Positions 61,762-64,000 of a stretch of DNA of 64,000 nucleotides are shown here, one piece after another. The stretch is from assembly GCF_016820245.1 (NCBI RefSeq), contig NZ_JAFCAR010000001.1, forward strand, positions 248,001 to 312,000, written 5' to 3'. The stretch comes from Jannaschia sp. Os4 (GTDB taxonomy: Bacteria > Pseudomonadota > Alphaproteobacteria > Rhodobacterales > Rhodobacteraceae). The position numbers and the translations under genes are program-made. Numbering within the stretch: position 1 is the first letter of the stretch; each line of letters opens with the position of its first letter. The notes beneath the pieces were generated by a model, which had not been told where the DNA came from, searched no databases, and saw only the letters and a list, made by a program, of their open reading frames with translations.

Positions 61762-61818
61762 GCCGGGTGGCCCCGCGCGCCCCGACCCCCTAGATCGGAG
61801 GGGAGACGGGGGACGCGC

Positions 61819-63519
61819 ATGACACACGACTACAAGGTATTGGCCCGCAAGTATCGGCCGGAGACCTTCGCCGACCTGATCGGGCAGGAGGCGATGGTCC
61901 GCACCCTGCGCCGCGCCTTCGAGACGGGCCGCATCGCGCAGGCCTTCATCCTCACGGGCATCCGCGGCACCGGCAAGACGACCACGGCGCGCATCGTCGC
62001 GAAGGGCCTGAACTGCATCGGGAAGGACGGGAACGGCGGCCCCACGGTCGAGCCCTGCGGCGTCTGCGAGCCCTGCGTCGCCATCGCCGAGGGGCGCCAC
62101 GTCGACGTGCAGGAGATGGACGCCGCCTCAAACACCGGCGTGGACGACGTGCGCGAGATCATCGAGGGCGTCCGCTACAGGGCGGCCAGCGCGCGCTATA
62201 AGGTCTACATCGTGGACGAGGTGCACATGCTGTCCACCTCGGCCTTCAACGCGCTACTCAAGACGCTGGAGGAGCCGCCGGAGCACGTGAAGTTCATCTT
62301 CGCCACCACCGAGATCCGGAAGGTGCCGGTCACCGTCCTGTCGCGCTGCCAGCGCTTCGACCTGCGCCGGATCGAGCCGGAGGTGATGATGGCGCACCTG
62401 TCGTCCATCGCCGCCAAGGAGGACGCCACGGTGGACGACGCGGCCACGGCGCTCATCGCGCGGGCCGCCGAGGGCAGCGTGCGCGACGCGCTGTCGATCC
62501 TCGACCAAGCCATCGCCATGTCGGGCGGGACGGTCGAGGCGGACGCGGTGCGCGACATGCTGGGGCTGGCGGACCGGGCGCGGGTGCTGGACCTGTTCGA
62601 GGCGATCATGCGCGGGCAGGCGGCGGAGGCGCTGGAGGAGCTGGGGCGCCAGTACTCCGACGGGGCCGACCCGCTGGCCGTGCTGCGCGACCTCGCCGAA
62701 ATCACGCACTGGGTCAGCGTGTTGCAGGTCACCCCCGACGCCGCCGACGACCCCACCGTGGCGCCGGAGGAGCGGGCGCGGGGGCAGGCCTTCGCGCAAG
62801 GACTGCCCAAGCGGTCGCTGGCGCGGGCGTGGCAGATGCTGCTCAAGGCCTTGGAGGAGGTGGCGCAGGCGCCGACCCCGATGATGGCCGCCGAGATGGC
62901 GGTGATCCGGCTGACCCACGTCGCCGACCTGCCCTCGCCCGACGACCTGATCCGCAAGCTGCGCGACGCGCCCGCGCCCACCGCCGCGGCGCCCGCCCCG
63001 ACGCCCGCGCCCTCCGGCGGCGGGGTGCGCGCGGTGGCGGGCGGCGGCGTGGTCTCGGCGCAGGGCGAGGCGCAGCAACAGGCGCTGGCCCGGTTCGGGA
63101 CGTGGGCGAGCGTGATGGAGCTGATCCGTGCGAACCGTGACATCCCGCTCCTGACGGCGGTCGAGCAGGGCGTCCGGCTCGCGGCCTACGCGCCCGGCCG
63201 GATCGAGTTCGAGCTGGCCCCCGGCGCGGCGGAGGATCTGCCTTCGCGACTGCAGCAGAGGCTCCAGACATGGACGGGGGCGCGCTGGGGCGTGTCGGTC
63301 GTGTCCGGCGGCGGCGCGCCCACGGTGGCCGAGGTGGCCTCGGCGGAGAGGGACGCGGTGGCGGCGGAGGCGATGGAGCACCCTCTGACGCAGGCGGTGA
63401 TGCAGGCGTTCCCGGGCGCCAAGGTCGTGGAGGTCCGCGCCCGCGCCGCGGAGGAGGCGCAGGCCGCCCTCGACGCCTTGGAGGAGGCCGAGGAGGTCGA
63501 CCCCTTCGAGGAGGACTGA
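61819..63519 (+). CDS. dnaX: DNA polymerase III subunit gamma/tau
   Basis: 566 residues. LARKYRPETFADLIGQEAMVRTL, the Walker A GIRGTGKTT (47-55), a zinc-binding cysteine cluster (CGVCEPC) and HMLSTSAFNALLKTLEEPPEHV are all present. The C-terminal tau part is alanine-rich and ends in an acidic EEVDPFEED tail. It loads the sliding clamp. I saw no slippery A-AAA-AAG motif, so a programmed gamma form is not evident. Confidence 0.97.
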   Translation: MTHDYKVLARKYRPETFADLIGQEAMVRTLRRAFETGRIAQAFILTGIRGTGKTTTARIVAKGLNCIGKDGNGGPTVEPCGVCEPCVAIAEGRHVDVQEMDAASNTGVDDVREIIEGVRYRAASARYKVYIVDEVHMLSTSAFNALLKTLEEPPEHVKFIFATTEIRKVPVTVLSRCQRFDLRRIEPEVMMAHLSSIAAKEDATVDDAATALIARAAEGSVRDALSILDQAIAMSGGTVEADAVRDMLGLADRARVLDLFEAIMRGQAAEALEELGRQYSDGADPLAVLRDLAEITHWVSVLQVTPDAADDPTVAPEERARGQAFAQGLPKRSLARAWQMLLKALEEVAQAPTPMMAAEMAVIRLTHVADLPSPDDLIRKLRDAPAPTAAAPAPTPAPSGGGVRAVAGGGVVSAQGEAQQQALARFGTWASVMELIRANRDIPLLTAVEQGVRLAAYAPGRIEFELAPGAAEDLPSRLQQRLQTWTGARWGVSVVSGGGAPTVAEVASAERDAVAAEAMEHPLTQAVMQAFPGAKVVEVRARAAEEAQAALDALEEAEEVDPFEED

Positions 63520-63520
63520 C

Positions 63521-63546
63521 GGCGCGGCGGAGCGGTCCGCCGCGCC
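63521..63546. terminator. bidirectional terminator between dnaX and trcR
   Basis: A perfect 11-base stem (GGCGCGGCGGA with TCCGCCGCGCC) and a GCGG loop, immediately after the dnaX stop and before the convergent trcR stop. Confidence 0.75.
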
Positions 63547-63552
63547 CCCGCC

Positions 63553-64000
63553 TCACTTGTCGTCGTCGTCCTCGTCCGCCCCTTCGGGCAGGTTGAAGAA
63601 GCTGTCCGCGTCGCGGCCCGCCAGCGACGGCTCCTTCTCGTCCTCGTCGTCGCCCCCGGTCAGGGAGAACGTCTCCAGCCCGGCCATGGCGGCGGGGATG
63701 CGCGGCTCGGTGTCCATGCCGAGGGACTGCTCGGTCGAGACGAGCTTGCGGCGCTCGTCGTCCGACATCGCGCCGCCCTCCTTGGCGGCCTTCGCGGCGG
63801 CCTTCTGCACGGCGGCGTCCAGCTCGGACTGCTTGCACAGGCCCAAGGCGACGGGATCGACCGGCTCGAGGTTCTGGATGTTCCAGTGCGTGCGCTCGCG
63901 GATCGACTGGATCGTGGGCTTGGTGGTGCCGACCAGCTTGGAGATCTGCGCGTCGGCCAGCTCGGGGTGGAACTTCACCAGCCACAGGATCGCCGCCGGG
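63553..64000 (-). CDS. trcR: cell-cycle regulator TrcR (DUF1013), N-terminus cut off
   Basis: The frame runs from the stop at 63553 to the right edge, so the N-terminal part is missing; the visible sequence reads ...AILWLVKFHPELADAQISKLVGTTKPTIQSIRERTHWN. This helix-turn-helix-like block is highly conserved in DUF1013/TrcR proteins of alphaproteobacteria, which influence cell-cycle gene expression alongside CtrA. The tail is acidic (GADEDDDDK). An internal GTG at 63978 is not the true start, since the family sequence continues upstream of it. Confidence 0.88.
   Translation of the reverse strand, partial: PAAILWLVKFHPELADAQISKLVGTTKPTIQSIRERTHWNIQNLEPVDPVALGLCKQSELDAAVQKAAAKAAKEGGAMSDDERRKLVSTEQSLGMDTEPRIPAAMAGLETFSLTGGDDEDEKEPSLAGRDADSFFNLPEGADEDDDDK

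Overview
The window is about 64 kb of very GC-rich bacterial chromosome, roughly 70% G+C by eye, packed with core genes and with no insertion sequence, CRISPR array or clear prophage. Gene content points to the Rhodobacteraceae/Roseobacter group of the Alphaproteobacteria: a hemY/mitofilin-like/hemD block, a coxB-ctaB-coxF-ctaG-coxC-surf1 oxidase cluster running into thrC and an M16 peptidase, DUF1467 next to methylmalonyl-CoA epimerase, DUF1289, DUF2927 and DUF3047 proteins, and the cell-cycle regulator TrcR. The genus is not determined.

Layout. 1-8.2 kb: leftward haem and membrane genes (hemY end, mitofilin-like, hemD) diverge from tsaD-gpsA-YciI-EVE; then come an RTX-repeat protein and pyrF. 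8.2-11.3 kb: three small leftward membrane proteins, dinB and an N-formylglutamate amidohydrolase. 11.4-17.2 kb: tRNA-Val, rpmJ, a sugar-dehydrogenase-like SDR with a 3-hydroxyisobutyrate-dehydrogenase-like partner, a CsgH-like protein, an aldehyde dehydrogenase, prephenate dehydratase and a membrane cytochrome c. 17.4-25.8 kb: SulP transporter, mtnP-DUF2927-apt, an MBL/FAD-oxidoreductase pair, DUF1289, GNAT and an M16 peptidase. 25.8-31.4 kb: thrC plus the cytochrome oxidase assembly cluster. 31.7-41.6 kb: a membrane LAS-type peptidase, tldD, dprA, topA, nitroreductase, EI24, DUF1467, mce, a response regulator and GNAT. 41.6-45.5 kb: DUF3047, then the tightly overlapping YbjN-proC-csaA-hydroxyacid dehydrogenase-ogt run. 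45.6-51.4 kb: a leftward five-gene cluster of sugar or sugar-acid enzymes. 51.4-57.7 kb: DUF4399, histidine phosphatase, MFS, TSUP and secF-secD-yajC. 57.8-64 kb: serS, the SRP RNA gene, a small accessory patch that includes an immunity-protein-like gene, DUF202, dnaX and the start-truncated trcR.

Most operons are coupled by ATGA, GTGA, TTGA or TGATG overlaps, and several starts are GTG or TTG. Intergenic DNA holds the less ordinary signals: four TTAA-N7-TTNN boxes that resemble CtrA sites (one just ahead of dprA), a pair of identical-arm palindromes exactly 50 bp apart before rpmJ, a double-hairpin inverted repeat after ogt, two copies of a hairpin plus TCCGGAAATACTCCGG element, and a G-rich repeat family built on GGTGCAC...GGGGCGCCC.

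I found no clearly new multi-gene system. The best candidates for a closer look are the sugar cluster at 45.6-51.4 kb, the orphan immunity-like gene beside the SRP RNA, and the CtrA-like boxes. Function calls come from motif reading only, without database searches.
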